DNA of 64,000 nt, taken from NCBI RefSeq assembly GCF_000612545.2, contig NZ_CP097800.1:4910501-4974500 (forward strand). Direction: 5' to 3'. The notes beneath the pieces are model-generated. The model searched no databases and had not been told where the DNA came from. It saw nothing but the letters and a program-made list of their open reading frames with translations. Each line of letters starts with the position of its first letter. Position 1 is the first letter of the stretch. Positions 40,569-48,778 of the stretch are shown here, in pieces. The translations under genes were made by a program, and so were the position numbers. This DNA comes from Streptomyces sp. PCS3-D2 (lineage in GTDB: Bacteria > Actinomycetota > Actinomycetes > Streptomycetales > Streptomycetaceae).

Positions 40569-42044
40569 GTGACCGACGAGGACAAGACCCCGGCCCGGCA
40601 GATCATCACCGACTACGCGCAGGAGCACTTCCGGTACTTCCGTACCACCGAAGGCACCGTGTACGCGCAGAAGAACGGCCACCCCGTAGCCCGGCCGATC
40701 CGCTCGCAGGGCACGACGGGCAGCCACCGGCAGGAACTCATGGTCGGTCTCTACAACGACGGCAAAGGCTCCTTCAACGGCTCCGCTCTCAAGGAGGCAT
40801 TGGACTTGATCGAAGCACTCGCGCTCAGCCAGGACGTGCAGGCCACCCACATTCGGGTAGCCCCGGGATTGGACGGCGCGACGTGGTTGGACCTGGGCCG
40901 CGACGATGGCCAGTCCGTGCGCATCCACCCCAACGGATGGGACATCCTCACCCCCGACCCGCGGGAAGTGTGCTGGCGCCGCACCCAACTCACCGGCGAA
41001 CTCCCCCTGCCGGAGAAGGACACCGACGGCAAGGGCATCGACGCTCTGCTGCGGCTGTGCAACTTCGCAGGCGCCGAGAGCGAGTGCCTGGCCATCGCGT
41101 GGCTGATCGGCTGCCTGGAGCCGTCCGTGCCCGTCCCCGCCCCCTTCCTCACCGGCCCCCAGGGCGCCGGCAAGTCGACCGGCGGGCGGATGCTGGTGCG
41201 GATCATCGAGGGCATGAAAGGCGACCTGCGCCGGGCACCGAAGGATGAGGAGAACCTGATCACGGCCGTCGCCGCCGGATGGGTCACCGCACTCGACAAC
41301 CTCTCCCACCTGGCGCCGGACCTCTCCGACCTGATGTGCTGCATCGTGACCGGCGCCGAGAGCGTTAAGCGCGCGCTGTTCAGCGACGGAGACGTCTACC
41401 TCTCCCGCTACCGCCGCCCGCTCCTGCTGACCGGCATCGACGTCGGAGTGATCCGCCCCGACCTCGCCGAACGCCTCCTGCCACTCCGCCTGGAGCGGCC
41501 GCGCGTACGCAGGACGGAAGCGGAGCTGTGGGCGGAGTACGAGAGCAAGCTGCCGATCATCCTCGGCTCCCTGCTGGACCTGACCGTCAAGGTCCGTTCC
41601 ACGCAAGCCGACATCCCCACAGACCTGCGGATGGCAGACTTCGCCCACCTCTGCGCCCAGCTCGATGTGGCCACCGGCCTCGCCTCCCTGACCGCGTACC
41701 GGGCGACCCTGGACGACCTCAACGACGACGTGATCGAGGGCGACCTCCTCGCCCAGACCGTCCTCAAGCACGCCGCCGGCCTCGACCCCGGCCAGGAAGT
41801 GCGGATGACCTCCGCCGAGTGGCTGCACGCCCTCACCCAGCTCTACACCGGCGACGACTTCCGGCCCCTGCCCAAGGGCTGGCCCACCACCGGCAAAGTC
41901 CTCTCCGACCGCCTCAAGCGGCTCCAGCCCACCCTCGCTGCCCGCGGCGTCCTCGTCGACTGGGGCCGCACCAAAGCCGCCCGCTTCATCGAAATGACCC
42001 GCCCGGCCGCCCCGGCGCCACACGAGCAGGCAGAGGCGTTCTAG
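40569..42044 (+). CDS. Replication ATPase/helicase of the element
   Basis: A 491-residue protein with a P-loop ATPase core: Walker A LTGPQGAGKST (about 194-204), a Walker-B-like AGWVTALDNLSHL stretch, and a PLLLTGIDVGVIRPDLAER segment with a candidate arginine finger, as in the phage/plasmid primase-associated helicases. The C-terminal domain (about 400-480) resembles the DNA-binding part of such Rep proteins. GTG 40569 lies 1 base after the prim-pol stop. Together the two probably form the initiator that works on the iteron region downstream. Confidence 0.82.
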   Translation: MTDEDKTPARQIITDYAQEHFRYFRTTEGTVYAQKNGHPVARPIRSQGTTGSHRQELMVGLYNDGKGSFNGSALKEALDLIEALALSQDVQATHIRVAPGLDGATWLDLGRDDGQSVRIHPNGWDILTPDPREVCWRRTQLTGELPLPEKDTDGKGIDALLRLCNFAGAESECLAIAWLIGCLEPSVPVPAPFLTGPQGAGKSTGGRMLVRIIEGMKGDLRRAPKDEENLITAVAAGWVTALDNLSHLAPDLSDLMCCIVTGAESVKRALFSDGDVYLSRYRRPLLLTGIDVGVIRPDLAERLLPLRLERPRVRRTEAELWAEYESKLPIILGSLLDLTVKVRSTQADIPTDLRMADFAHLCAQLDVATGLASLTAYRATLDDLNDDVIEGDLLAQTVLKHAAGLDPGQEVRMTSAEWLHALTQLYTGDDFRPLPKGWPTTGKVLSDRLKRLQPTLAARGVLVDWGRTKAARFIEMTRPAAPAPHEQAEAF

Positions 42045-42072
42045 CCCACGCCCCGGGGCTCGCTCCCGCACG

Positions 42073-42117
42073 AGCAAGAAAAGCACCCGGCGCCCGGCGG
42101 CGCGTGCTCTTCTTGCT
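42073..42117 (+). terminator. Terminator of the replication operon
   Basis: AGCAAGAAAAGCAC pairs with GTGCTCTTCTTGCT (one mismatch) around a GC-rich loop, 28 bases after the rep stop. Confidence 0.6.
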
Positions 42118-42236
42118 GTTCCGGCGGCTCGCCGCCGCTGCAAGGGTCGTGCCGCGCAGCGGCCCCCTCTTCGCGCTTGAAGGCGCACCGCACCACAACA
42201 GACACGCCCCCTTTTTTTCCTAAGAAGGGAAGGCCT

Positions 42237-42445
42237 GCGTCACCCGCGTCACCCCCAGCCGAAAAACCGCGTGCGACCTGCGGATACGCGGGTGACGCAG
42301 ACAGCCCACGGCTGCGTCACCCCGCGTCGCCTGCGTCACCGCCCCGCGTCACCCGATGACACAGGTGACGCAGACCGGTGACGCACGCCCACCCCCTATG
42401 TCACCCAAAACCACAGGTCAGCGCGCTGAATGACGTAGGTGACGC
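42237..42445. repeat. GCGTCACC iterons, candidate replication origin
   Basis: The octamer GCGTCACC is present exactly at 42237, 42246, 42314, 42333 and 42346, and inverted (GGTGACGC) at 42291, 42364, 42377 and 42438, with partial copies at 42400 and 42447. Nine exact copies in 209 bases, in both orientations and directly after the rep genes, fit an iteron origin or a regulator-binding array controlling xis-int. Confidence 0.72.
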
Positions 42446-42553
42446 GATGACGCAGAAATCCGAAGGTCGGACAGGTGCGTCCGCCTGCCAGGGCCTTGAG
42501 GCCCGCTCCCGACCACATTCGTGACCCCAAATTTCGCTCCGAGAAGGGAACCC

Positions 42554-42751
42554 ATGCCTGCCGCGCCCGCGTCCCGCGTGATGCTCACCGTTCCTGAGCT
42601 GTGCGACGAACTCGGCATTTCCCGCTCCACCTTCTACGACTGGCGCCAGAAGCGGCGGGCTCCCCGCTGCATCAAGCTGCCGAACGGTGACCTTCGCGTT
42701 CGCCGGACCGACCTGGAGATCTGGCTGAACGAGTGCGAGGACGCTGCCTGA
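42554..42751 (+). CDS. xis: Excisionase (Xis), MerR/HTH_17 type
   Basis: A 65-residue protein dominated by a winged helix-turn-helix (MLTVPELCDELGISRSTFYD, then RRAPRCIKLPNGDLRVRRTD), the usual form of AICE excisionases. It works with the integrase to excise the element from tRNA-Arg. ATG 42554 has GAGAAGG upstream. Its stop shares a base with the integrase start (TGATG), so the two are coupled. Confidence 0.9.
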   Translation: MPAAPASRVMLTVPELCDELGISRSTFYDWRQKRRAPRCIKLPNGDLRVRRTDLEIWLNECEDAA

Positions 42752-44145
42752 TGGACACGACGTACGACGTGAAGCTGTGGAAGACCTCGGTATACGAGGG
42801 CAAGAAGAAGACCACCCACACCGTCCGTTGGGAGCTGGCGGGTAGGGAGTGGCGGAAGCCGTTCGCCACGGGCCCGCTCGCCGAGTCCTTTCGCTCGGGT
42901 CTCGTGACCGCGGCCCGCAAGGGAGAGGCGTTCAGCCTTTCCACGGGGCTTCCCGTCTCGTACCAATCCGGCGCGGCCGGCGTGAAGTGGTACGACTTCG
43001 CAGTTCAGTTCGTCGACCAGCTGTGGGAGCGGACGTCCGCGAACAACCGGCGCAACGTGGCAAAGGCGCTCACCCCCGTCACGGTGGCCCTGCTCCGCAG
43101 CAAACCGACCATGTTCGACGGCGTGGACGTCCGCCGGGCCCTCCGCGAGTACGCCTTCAACACCGGCCGGCGCGACGAGGCACCGCCGGAGATCGCTGTG
43201 ATCCTGCGGTGGGTGCAGCGCAACAGCCTCACCATGGTGGCCTGGGAGGACGAGGGGACCGTCGAAGCGCTGCTGCGCTCCGCGGGGACCAAACTCGACG
43301 GCACCGCTGCGGCACCCAGCTCGGTCAGGCGGAACAAGCGGGTCCTCAATGTCCTGATCGAGCACGCCATCAAGAGGAAGGTGCTAAGGGAGAACCTGCT
43401 GCCCAAGGGCAAGGGCACCACGGCGGCCAAGACCTCCTCCGCCGTCGACAAGCGGTCCCTCCTCAACAAGGAGCAGGCCGGCGCGCTGCTCGCCTGGATT
43501 CACGCGCGGCCGAGGGGCGGCCGGCGGCTGCACGCCTTCTTCGCCACGATGTACTACGCCGGCGCTCGGCCCGAAGAAGTCGTGGCACTCAAGGTCGCGG
43601 ACGTCCGGCTGCCCGGCCCGGATGCCGATGATCAGTGGGGCGAGCTGCTGATCCATACCGCTCAGCCCGAGGTGGGACGGCAGTGGACGGACACCGGTGA
43701 GGTCCGGGAGCTGCGGGGACTCAAGGGGCGGGCCGCCGACGACATGCGTACGGTGCCCTGCCGCCCGGCCCTCACTCGGATCCTCCGTGCCCACATCGAG
43801 AAGGAGGGGCTGAAGGCCGGTGACCTCCTGGTCCAGGGGGAGAACGGAGGACTTCTGGCAGGTTCGGTCATCCGGCGGGCCTGGCGACGGGCCCGAATGG
43901 TGGCTCTTCCGGCCCACGAATACGAGTCACCTCTCGCCCGGCGGGTTTACGACCTGCGGCACACCTGCCTGACCAACTGGCTCAATGCCGGCGTCCCCGC
44001 CGCGGACGTGGCCGAGTGGGCGGGCAACAGCGTCCCCGTACTCCTGGCCACGTACGCACGGTGCATCAACGGGCAGCTTGACGACCTCAAGCAGCGGATC
44101 GAGAGGGCGGGGGAGCTGCCCGACCCGGCCGCGCCCCGGGCCTGA
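42751..44145 (+). CDS. int: Tyrosine-recombinase integrase
   Basis: A 464-residue tyrosine integrase. After an N-terminal arm-binding part and a core-binding SAM-like domain, the catalytic domain shows Arg in YYAGARPEEVVAL (about 273), the LRHTCLTNWL box (about 403-412) and the nucleophile Tyr in LLATYARC (about 435). It would recombine attP with the 44-bp core in tRNA-Arg. It lies about 165 bases from attR and directly follows xis, the standard AICE order. ATG 42751 overlaps the xis stop. Confidence 0.94.
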   Translation: MDTTYDVKLWKTSVYEGKKKTTHTVRWELAGREWRKPFATGPLAESFRSGLVTAARKGEAFSLSTGLPVSYQSGAAGVKWYDFAVQFVDQLWERTSANNRRNVAKALTPVTVALLRSKPTMFDGVDVRRALREYAFNTGRRDEAPPEIAVILRWVQRNSLTMVAWEDEGTVEALLRSAGTKLDGTAAAPSSVRRNKRVLNVLIEHAIKRKVLRENLLPKGKGTTAAKTSSAVDKRSLLNKEQAGALLAWIHARPRGGRRLHAFFATMYYAGARPEEVVALKVADVRLPGPDADDQWGELLIHTAQPEVGRQWTDTGEVRELRGLKGRAADDMRTVPCRPALTRILRAHIEKEGLKAGDLLVQGENGGLLAGSVIRRAWRRARMVALPAHEYESPLARRVYDLRHTCLTNWLNAGVPAADVAEWAGNSVPVLLATYARCINGQLDDLKQRIERAGELPDPAAPRA

Positions 44146-44205
44146 TTTTTCACCGCGTATTCTCCGCAGCCACCCGCAGAAACCCGGTACCAGCCGGACA
44201 CCGTT

Positions 44206-44234
44206 GGACCTCCTCGCACCCGCTGAGGAGGTCC
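44206..44234 (+). terminator. Integrase terminator
   Basis: GGACCTCCTC and GAGGAGGTCC form a perfect 10-bp stem with a 9-base loop, about 60 bases after the int stop. Confidence 0.65.
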
Positions 44235-44276
44235 GGAGGTGACTGCTCCGCGTGCCACCAAATGGGCCTGACCAGC

Positions 44277-44303
44277 AAAAAGACCCTCCCGTAGGAGGGT
44301 CTT
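44277..44303 (-). terminator. tRNA-Arg terminator supplied by the element
   Basis: On the minus strand AAGACCCTCC-TACG-GGAGGGTCTT is followed by a T-run, just after the tRNA 3' end. It lies inside the element, so integration brings a replacement terminator. Confidence 0.8.
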
Positions 44304-44309
44304 CACATT

Positions 44310-44353
44310 TGTGCCCCCGGCAGGACTCGAACCTGCGGCCAAGTGCTTAGAAG
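44310..44353. repeat. attR, 44-bp core direct repeat
   Basis: Identical to 23769-23812. It overlaps the 3' half of the intact tRNA-Arg, including the anticodon loop. Confidence 0.93.
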
Positions 44354-44384
44354 GCACCTGCTCTATCCACTGAGCTACGGGGGC
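44312..44384 (-). tRNA. tRNA-Arg(UCU), integration target
   Basis: 73 nt cloverleaf on the minus strand: acceptor GCCCCCG / CGGGGGC with discriminator A, D-arm AGCTCAGTGGATAGAGC, anticodon stem GGTGC / GCACT around CTTCTAA (anticodon TCT), and T-arm GGTTCGAGTCC. No encoded CCA. It reads AGA codons, rare in Streptomyces. The 5' half is chromosomal and the 3' half is provided by the element. Confidence 0.95.
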
Positions 44385-44385
44385 C

Positions 44386-44718
44386 GGAAGGTGACCCTGG
44401 TGGGCCTGGAGCCCCTGGTGGGGGTGGGACTTCGGTCCGTGCCGGGTCAAGGATAGGGCTCCGGTTGCCTTGTCCCGGTTGCTTCACCCGCGTGCCACGA
44501 TGTGGAGGTTCGGTGAAGCGGTCCCGATAATCGCAGGCAGGTGCGATTCGCGCATCGCTTTTGCGCCGCGCCGCCGTGGGTGTTGTGCACTCGTTATGCC
44601 TGCGCCACGCCTGCGCCCCACTCGTCCGCCGTGCCCGGAATATCCCGTCCGAGTCGCCGTCGGCGCGCAGAGGGCGTATAAGCTTCAAAAATGGTCCTAA
44701 ATTGGGCATTCTTCGCAT
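44386..44718. other. Chromosomal gap upstream of dynA
   Basis: 333 bases without a supportable gene. It should contain the tRNA-Arg promoter (leftward) and the dynA promoter (rightward); GTATAAG near 44676 is an AT-rich patch before dynA but no full promoter is clear. Confidence 0.4.
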
Positions 44719-46353
44719 GTGGTGACCTTGGATGTTCGGCCTCAGCTGCTCGAAGCCCTGTCCGCCCTGCGCGACCGGGTCGCGTCCGTACGTCTGCCGT
44801 TGCCCCTGCCCGGCGCCCCGCGGGCCCGTCAGACCAGATCCGAGCTGCTCGCGCAGCTCGACGACTACCTCGTACCGCGCCTGAAGGCGCCCGAGGCGCC
44901 CCTGCTCGCCGTGGTCGGCGGGTCCACCGGGGCCGGTAAGTCCACCCTCGTCAACTCCCTCGTCGGACGCCAGGTCAGCGAAGCCGGCGTGCTGCGCCCG
45001 ACCACCCGCACACCCGTGCTGGTCTGCCACCCCGACGACCACCACTGGTTCGCCGGAATGCGCGTGCTGCCGGATCTGATGCGGGTGTGGGTGCCGCACG
45101 AGGACGACGACACGCCCCCCAGGCCCTCCTCGCGCCGCCCGGGCCGCAGCCACACCGGCGCCCAGGGCGGCCACGAGACCCGCGAGATGCGGATCGAGAC
45201 CGTCACCAGCCTGCCGCGCGGACTCGCCATCCTCGACGCCCCCGACATCGACTCCCTCGTGGTCGAGAACCGGACACTCGCCGCCGAACTCATCTGCGCC
45301 GCCGACGTCTGGGTGATGGTCACCACCGCCTCGCGGTACGCCGACGCCGTCCCCTGGCACCTCCTGCGCACCGCCAAGCAGTACAAGGCCACCCTCATCA
45401 CCGTCCTGGACCGGGTGCCGCACCAGGTGCTCGCCGAGGTCTCCCGCCAGTACGGGGCCCTGCTCACCAAGGCCGGACTGGGCGAGGTACCGCGCTTCAC
45501 CGTCCCCGAACTCCCCGAGTCCACCGGCGGCGGCGGCCTGCTGCCCGCCAGTGCCGTCGCCCCGCTGTTCGCCTGGCTCGCCCACCACGCCCAGGACCCG
45601 GCCGCCCGCCAGTACGCCGTCGGGCGCACCGCCCTCGGGGCGCTGGACTCGCTCGGGCGCCGGATGCCCGAACTCGCCTCCGCCGTCGCCGCCCAGCACG
45701 CCGCCGCCGTACGGCTCACCTCGGCCGTCGAGGACGCCTACCGGCGCGAGGGCAAGAGGGTGCGGGGCCGGCTCGACCGCGGTGCCGTGCTGGCCGGGGA
45801 CGCGCTCACCCGGTGGCGCGGCTACCCCCTCGACACCAGCGCCGACGAACTGCTGGACTCGCTCGCCGAGTCCCTGGCCGCACTGCTCCAGTGCGCGGTC
45901 GCCGCAGCCGACGAGCGGATCGCCGAAGCCTGGCGGCGCGAACCGGCCTCCGGGGCGCTGGTGCTGCCCGCGCCCGACAGGGAGGCGGGGGAACGCATCG
46001 GCGTGGCGGTACGCCGCTGGCGGCGCGTGCTGGAGGAACTCGCCGAGGAGGAGGTCTCCCGGCTCGACAAACAGCCGGTGCCCGACGCCGACGGCGTCGC
46101 GGCCCTGCTCGCCGCCACCCTGCTCGGCGGCAAACGAGCCCGGCCCGCCGGGGAGAAGCTCGCCGAGCGGATCGGCGCCCAGGCCGCCCTGCGGCTGCGC
46201 GACAGGGGCGGAGAACTCGTCGGCGACCACCTCGACGGGGTGCTCCGCGGCGAACGCGACCGCCGTCTCGCCCCGTTGGAAGCACTCGAAGTGACCCCGG
46301 AACCCCAGGCCGAACTGATCGCCGCGCTGTCCGTACTGCAGAAGGAGAGGTGA
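44719..46353 (+). CDS. dynA: Dynamin-like GTPase DynA
   Basis: A 544-residue large GTPase. G1 is [17 protein letters not shown] (66-82), G3 is ILDAPDIDS, and the G4 region is TVLDRVPH. The remainder is long helical stalk sequence without clear membrane helices. In Streptomyces, DynA and DynB act together at sporulation septa to stabilise FtsZ rings. The pair of adjacent GTPases followed by an SSB gene matches that locus. Start: GTG 44719, GTG 44722 or ATG 44717 in another frame; 44719/44722 keep the family N-terminus. DynB follows after 4 bases. Confidence 0.82.
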   Translation: MVTLDVRPQLLEALSALRDRVASVRLPLPLPGAPRARQTRSELLAQLDDYLVPRLKAPEAPLLAVVGGSTGAGKSTLVNSLVGRQVSEAGVLRPTTRTPVLVCHPDDHHWFAGMRVLPDLMRVWVPHEDDDTPPRPSSRRPGRSHTGAQGGHETREMRIETVTSLPRGLAILDAPDIDSLVVENRTLAAELICAADVWVMVTTASRYADAVPWHLLRTAKQYKATLITVLDRVPHQVLAEVSRQYGALLTKAGLGEVPRFTVPELPESTGGGGLLPASAVAPLFAWLAHHAQDPAARQYAVGRTALGALDSLGRRMPELASAVAAQHAAAVRLTSAVEDAYRREGKRVRGRLDRGAVLAGDALTRWRGYPLDTSADELLDSLAESLAALLQCAVAAADERIAEAWRREPASGALVLPAPDREAGERIGVAVRRWRRVLEELAEEEVSRLDKQPVPDADGVAALLAATLLGGKRARPAGEKLAERIGAQAALRLRDRGGELVGDHLDGVLRGERDRRLAPLEALEVTPEPQAELIAALSVLQKER

Positions 46354-46357
46354 CGCC

Positions 46358-48202
46358 GTGACCGCCCTGACCGACCGCACCGACGACCGCTGGGACGACG
46401 GGCTCATCGCGCGCTCCCGCCCCCGCCCCGCCGAAGCGGACGAGGAGGGCGCCGCGGACACGGGCGACGAGGGCGACGAGGCGCTCGTACGGGCCGTCTC
46501 GGGCACCGGCAGCGACGGCGGCAAGGCGTCCGCGCCCCCGCTCAGCCCCGAGGCGCAGGCCCTGCGCCAGCGCCTGGACGCGCTGCGCCAGCTGGTCGCG
46601 CTCTCCCGGACCCGGCTCGACGGCAAGACCCTCGCCGAGGCCGGACGGGTGCTCGACGAGGCCGCCGCCCGCCGCGGGCTCTCGCCCCAGCACACGGTCG
46701 TCGCGATCGCCGGGGCGACCGGGAGCGGCAAGTCCACGCTCTTCAACTCACTCGCCGGAGTGCAGATCTCCGAGACCGGTCTGCGCCGCCCGACCACTGC
46801 CGCGCCCATCGCGTGCAGCTGGTCCGATGGGGCCGCCGGGCTGCTGGACCGGCTGGAGATCCCGGGACGGCTGCGCCGCCGGCCCCGGGAGACCTCCGAG
46901 GCCGAGACACTGCGCGGGATCGTCCTGGTGGACCTGCCGGACCTTGACTCCGCGCTCGGCGCGCACCGCGACCACGTGGACCGGGTCCTGGCGCTCGTCG
47001 ACGCGGTGGTGTGGGTCGTGGACCCGGAGAAGTACGCCGACGCGGTGCTGCACGAGCGCTATCTGCGGCCGTTGGCCGGGCACGCCGAAGTGACCTTCGT
47101 CGTGCTCAACCAGGTGGACCGGCTCCCCGGCGAGGCCGCCGACCTCGTCCTGGACGACCTGCGCCGGCTGCTCGACGAGGACGGCATCGCACTCGGCGAG
47201 CACGGCGAACCCGGCGCCACGGTCCTCGGACTGTCCGCGCTGACCGGCGACGGCGTCGGGGAGCTGCGCGAACTCCTCGGGCAGTTCGCGCAGGAGAAGG
47301 GCGCCGCGACCCGGCGGATCTCGGCGGACGTGGACCGCGCGGCGGTGCGGCTGCAACCGCTCTACGTCGCCGACGGGCACCCCGGACCCGAGATCGGGGA
47401 GGCGGCGCGCGCCGAGTTCGAGGACCGGCTCGCCGAGGCGGTCGGGGCCTGCGCGGCCGGACTCGCCGCCGAACGGGCCTGGCGGCGCAACGCGGGCAAG
47501 GCGTGCGGCACCCCGTGGCTGCGGCTGTGGCGCTGGTACGAGAACCGGCGCGCGCCGCACACCCTGGCGGGCCTGGCCGCCCTCGCAGCCATCGGCGGAC
47601 GGGGTCAGACGGCCGCGCAGCCACCGGTCGAGGAGGAGGTGACCGCGCGTCAGCGGGTGGAGCAGGCCGTACGGGCGGTCGCCGACGAAGCGGTGACGGG
47701 CCTGCCCGAACCCTGGGCGCAGGCCGTCAGGGAGACGGCGGTGCGCGGCGCCGACCGGCTTCCGGAGGCGCTGGACGAGATCGCGGTGACCCTCGGGCCC
47801 GCCGCCACGCCGCCGAACGTCAAACCGCCGCGGCCCGCGTGGTGGCCGGTGGCGGTCCTGGCACAGGCGGCCATGACGCTGCTGCAGATCTTCGGCGGAC
47901 TGTGGCTCGTCGGGCAGATCGTCGGCGTCCTGGAACCGGAGCTGATGCCGCCGGTGCTGCTGATGGTGGCCGGTATCGTCGGCGGGCCGCTCGTGGAATG
48001 GGCCTGCTCGATCGCGGCCCGCGGTCCGGCACGGCGGTACGGGCAGGACGCGGAGCGCAGGCTGCGGCAGGCGGCGGCCGGGTGTGGGCGGGCCCGGGTG
48101 CTGGAGCCGGTGGCGGCGGAGCTGCTGCGCTACCGGGAGGTGCGCGAGCAGTACGCCACGGTTGCCGCAGGGGGGAGCCGGTTGTCCACAACCCGCCAGT
48201 AG
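46358..48202 (+). CDS. dynB: Dynamin-like GTPase DynB, membrane-anchored
   Basis: A 614-residue GTPase. An acidic N-terminal extension is followed by G1 GATGSGKSTLFNSL (119-132), G3 LVDLPDLDS and G4 NQVDRLPGE. Two membrane helices near the C-terminus (about 494-525 and 530-552; LLQIFGGLWLVGQIVGVL, PPVLLMVAGIVGGPLVEW) form a hairpin anchor. It would recruit DynA to the septal membrane. GTG 46358 lies 4 bases after the dynA stop, with AAGGAGAGG upstream. The 3' end is 100 bases before the SSB gene. Confidence 0.82.
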   Translation: MTALTDRTDDRWDDGLIARSRPRPAEADEEGAADTGDEGDEALVRAVSGTGSDGGKASAPPLSPEAQALRQRLDALRQLVALSRTRLDGKTLAEAGRVLDEAAARRGLSPQHTVVAIAGATGSGKSTLFNSLAGVQISETGLRRPTTAAPIACSWSDGAAGLLDRLEIPGRLRRRPRETSEAETLRGIVLVDLPDLDSALGAHRDHVDRVLALVDAVVWVVDPEKYADAVLHERYLRPLAGHAEVTFVVLNQVDRLPGEAADLVLDDLRRLLDEDGIALGEHGEPGATVLGLSALTGDGVGELRELLGQFAQEKGAATRRISADVDRAAVRLQPLYVADGHPGPEIGEAARAEFEDRLAEAVGACAAGLAAERAWRRNAGKACGTPWLRLWRWYENRRAPHTLAGLAALAAIGGRGQTAAQPPVEEEVTARQRVEQAVRAVADEAVTGLPEPWAQAVRETAVRGADRLPEALDEIAVTLGPAATPPNVKPPRPAWWPVAVLAQAAMTLLQIFGGLWLVGQIVGVLEPELMPPVLLMVAGIVGGPLVEWACSIAARGPARRYGQDAERRLRQAAAGCGRARVLEPVAAELLRYREVREQYATVAAGGSRLSTTRQ

Positions 48203-48302
48203 TCCACAGGCCGGAGCGGGGACCCTGCCGCCGGCCGCAGCATGGGCCGTAGCCCGTACGGATGGTCCGCGCGGGCCACGACGACGGGGGAGGGCGACCA
48301 GG

Positions 48303-48710
48303 ATGTACGACACCCAGGTGACGCTGGTGGGCCATGTGGCGACGCAGGTCGACTACAAGGAGACGGCGCACGGGCCGTCGGCACGGTTCCGTTTCGCGGT
48401 GACACCGCGGTACTTCGACCGGCGCAAGGACGCCTGGACGGATGGGGCCACCAGCTTCTACACCGTGTGGGCGCGGCGCACCCTCGCGGTGAACCTCGCC
48501 GGTTCCGTCTCCGTGGGCGAACCGCTCGTGGTGCACGGGCGGCTGCGCGTGCGGGAGGATCCGCCCGACGGGGAGGGCACCCGGTGGTTCGGCGCGGAGA
48601 TCGACGCGACCGCCGTCGGGCACGACCTGAACCGCGGCACGGCGGCCTTCAGGCGAGTGGCGAGAACCGATCATCCGCTGATGGACACTCAGAAGGCGCT
48701 GGTGGGGTGA
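48303..48710 (+). CDS. ssbB: Single-stranded DNA-binding protein (SsbB type)
   Basis: A 135-residue OB-fold SSB (MYDTQVTLVGHVATQVDYKE, RFRFAVTPRYFDR, FYTVWARRTLA). It lacks the long Gly-rich linker and acidic C-terminal tip of the main replicative SsbA, so it is the SsbB-like paralogue associated with chromosome segregation during sporulation. A GGGGGAGGG SD precedes ATG 48303. It sits directly after dynAB, another sporulation-division locus. Confidence 0.85.
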   Translation: MYDTQVTLVGHVATQVDYKETAHGPSARFRFAVTPRYFDRRKDAWTDGATSFYTVWARRTLAVNLAGSVSVGEPLVVHGRLRVREDPPDGEGTRWFGAEIDATAVGHDLNRGTAAFRRVARTDHPLMDTQKALVG

Positions 48711-48778
48711 GTGTTCGAGGCGGTTAGGATTCCCCGGTACTCACGGGCACCTGGGTCTTTGGCCCGAAGGGGAAGACT

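Larger units (their letters stand above)
42045..42553. other. Non-coding region between rep and xis
   Basis: 509 bases without a supportable gene. It contains the rep terminator, a poly-T stretch near 42211, and the GCGTCACC iterons, and is the best place for the element's replication origin. Confidence 0.6.
23769..44353. mobile_element. Integrated AICE in tRNA-Arg(UCU), about 20.5 kb
   Basis: The boundaries are a 44-bp perfect direct repeat (23769-23812 and 44310-44353) formed by the 3' half of tRNA-Arg. Inside lie all AICE modules: tyrosine integrase and excisionase at the right end, a prim-pol/helicase replication pair, a single TraB/FtsK-type DNA translocase, SpdB-like and other small transfer-region genes, and GntR, Nudix and XRE regulators. 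Cargo includes a NACHT gene and a nuclease/methyltransferase block. No type IV secretion genes or relaxase occur, as expected for Streptomyces double-stranded transfer. The nearest well-known relative in layout is pSAM2, but the Rep is of prim-pol type. Confidence 0.93.

Noticed and set aside
42237-42445. CRISPR array
   Set aside because: Eight-base units in both orientations with irregular spacing are iterons, not CRISPR repeats.
44347-46809. 820-codon open frame antisense to the tRNA and dynA
   Set aside because: It would run through a tRNA and opposite a clear GTPase gene, and reads as low-complexity sequence.
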